A stretch of DNA of 8,510 nucleotides from Paenibacillus sp. (GTDB lineage Bacteria; Bacillota; Bacilli; Paenibacillales; NBRC-103111): assembly GCA_029239545.1 (NCBI GenBank), contig JARBUQ010000170.1, positions 1-8,510 on the forward strand. The letters are read 5' to 3'. Below the pieces are notes generated by a model. That model worked only from the letters and a program-made list of their open reading frames with translations. It did no database searches and was not told where the DNA came from. The translations under genes were made by a program, and so were the position numbers. Numbering within the stretch: position 1 is the first letter of the stretch; the number at the start of each line of letters is the position of its first letter. Below, in pieces: positions 7,693 to 8,510 of the stretch.

Positions 7693-7730
7693 GAAGTCTT
7701 CGCCTCCACTGAATCAAGTGTATTAAACTG

Positions 7731-7760
7731 TGTAGATTTATACAAGATAATGTAGATTCA
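7731..7760. promoter_or_regulatory. Putative operator: TGTAGATT direct repeat with 20-bp period
   Basis: TGTAGATTTA (7731-7740) and TGTAGATTCA (7751-7760) match at nine of ten positions and start exactly 20 bp apart, about two helical turns. The next 20-bp step begins TATAGCAATT, which is at best a degenerate third copy. The site lies between a divergent AraC gene and the oxidoreductase gene, the expected place for an AraC-type operator controlling one or both. The reverse complement of the first copy contains TATAAATC, one base from the CATAAATC motif of the left cassette. Confidence 0.5.
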
Positions 7761-7778
7761 TTTATTGATGTATAGCAA

Positions 7779-7808
7779 TTGTCACGTTAAGCTCAATATA
7801 GCTTTATA
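7779..7808 (+). promoter_or_regulatory. Weak candidate promoter for the oxidoreductase gene
   Basis: TTGTCA (7779-7784) is followed after 18 bp by TTTATA (7803-7808) in a very A+T-rich stretch. It lies just downstream of the TGTAGATT repeats and just upstream of the ribosome-binding site AAGGGGG (7821-7827). The spacing and the -10 match are only fair, and other hexamer choices are possible. Confidence 0.3.
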
Positions 7809-7836
7809 TTATATCTTGGCAAGGGGGAATTCAATC

Positions 7837-8510
7837 ATGAATTATGATATCGTCATCTACGGCAGTACACCGGCAGGGATTGCGGCCGCGGTGCAGGCAA
7901 AACGTATGGGGCTGCATCCTGTTGTCTTAGAGCCTGGTCGTCGGATCGGCGGGTTGACCAGCGGCGGGCTCGGTGATACGGATTTCGGTGACAAGAGGGT
8001 GATCGGAGGTTTGTCGCTGGAGTTTTACAAGAGATTGGGCCTGAAATATGGTGAAGAGAACGCCGTATGGATGTTCGAACCAAAGACAGCGCTCGCAGTC
8101 TTTCAGGATTGGGTGAATGAGCACGACATCGAAGTCGTTTACGGCCAAAGACTGGACAGGGTGGACGGCGTCACTATGTCAGACAGGAAAATCCGCTCCG
8201 TACGGATGGAATCCGGCAAGTCGTTCGCAGGCCGAATGTTCATAGACGCAAGCTACGAAGGCGATTTGATGAAGGGGGCAGGGGTGTCCTGTACGACCGG
8301 GCGTGAAGACAATCGTGAATACGGGGAGAGTTACAATGGGATTCAAACGGCTATCGCAGTAAAGAATCAACTCCCTCCCGGGATCGATCCGTACCGGATT
8401 CCGGGGAATCCTGCGAGCGGCCTACTGCCGGGGGTCAACTCCGATGCGGGTGGAGAAGACAGCAGGGGCGACCACCGAATTCAGGCATATTGTTATCGCA
8501 TGTGTCTCAC
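7837..8510 (+). CDS. FAD-dependent oxidoreductase (FAD_oxidored family), 5' part, cut by the window edge
   Basis: An open frame of 224 codons runs from ATG 7837 to the right edge without a stop. AAGGGGG ends nine bases before the start. The protein begins MNYDIVIYGSTPAGIAAAV, a Rossmann dinucleotide-binding strand in which the usual GxGxxG reads GSTPAG. Glu32 (VVLEPGRRIGG) is placed to bind the ADP-ribose, followed by LTSGGLGDTDFG. Further family-like stretches are FIDASYEGDLMKGAGV, YGESYNGIQ, SGLLPGV and GDHRIQAYCYRMCL. Members of this family (Pfam FAD_oxidored type) are FAD-linked oxidoreductases often found in carbohydrate-utilisation clusters. The exact substrate is usually unknown and is unknown here. 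No signal peptide is present, so it should be cytoplasmic. Divergent arrangement with the cupin AraC gene suggests that regulator controls it. Confidence 0.9.
   Translation, partial: MNYDIVIYGSTPAGIAAAVQAKRMGLHPVVLEPGRRIGGLTSGGLGDTDFGDKRVIGGLSLEFYKRLGLKYGEENAVWMFEPKTALAVFQDWVNEHDIEVVYGQRLDRVDGVTMSDRKIRSVRMESGKSFAGRMFIDASYEGDLMKGAGVSCTTGREDNREYGESYNGIQTAIAVKNQLPPGIDPYRIPGNPASGLLPGVNSDAGGEDSRGDHRIQAYCYRMCL

Noticed and set aside
7155..7694. A 179-codon open frame on the plus strand opposite the cupin AraC gene
   Set aside because: It lies almost wholly antisense to a clearly recognisable AraC protein, has Arg/Ser/Ala-rich low-information composition and no family resemblance; it is a shadow frame in G+C-richer DNA.

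Overview
The window looks like a Paenibacillus-type (low-to-mid G+C Firmicutes) chromosome segment devoted to extracellular carbohydrate use. The clues are purine-rich Shine-Dalgarno sequences, a lipoprotein start typical of Paenibacillus sugar-binding proteins, a membrane-anchored AraC regulator, a large secreted protein with many carbohydrate-binding modules, and an FAD_oxidored-type enzyme. The species assignment is inference.

Layout: (1) 39-299 (-), the 5' end of an ABC-transporter sugar-binding lipoprotein whose frame is broken after 86 codons. (2) 477-2711 (+), a 744-residue AraC-family regulator with two membrane segments and an extracellular sensor region, divergent from the lipoprotein. 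(3) 2851-6777 (+), a 1308-residue secreted protein: a signal peptide, then an alpha-helical barrel-like domain that is split. Four beta-sandwich carbohydrate-binding-like modules sit inside it and two more follow it. (4) A strong intrinsic terminator at 6811-6850. (5) 6913-7692 (-), a soluble cupin-type AraC regulator. (6) 7837 to the right edge (+), the N-terminal 224 residues of an FAD-dependent oxidoreductase, divergent from the second regulator.

The most informative signal is regulatory. The motif CATAAATC occurs as a pair with an exact 18-bp period upstream of the lipoprotein remnant and again upstream of the giant secreted protein. In each case it points toward the gene, and each pair is followed 5 bp later by TWTTCAA. 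The regulator gene lies between the two sites, so the membrane AraC protein plausibly controls both. A different direct repeat with a 20-bp period lies between the second AraC gene and the oxidoreductase. The inferred picture is two adjacent sugar-responsive cassettes. In the left one the transporter lipoprotein has decayed while its regulator and operator architecture now serve a giant secreted polysaccharide-active protein of unknown specificity. G+C rises visibly to the right of about 6900, suggesting the right cassette has a separate history.
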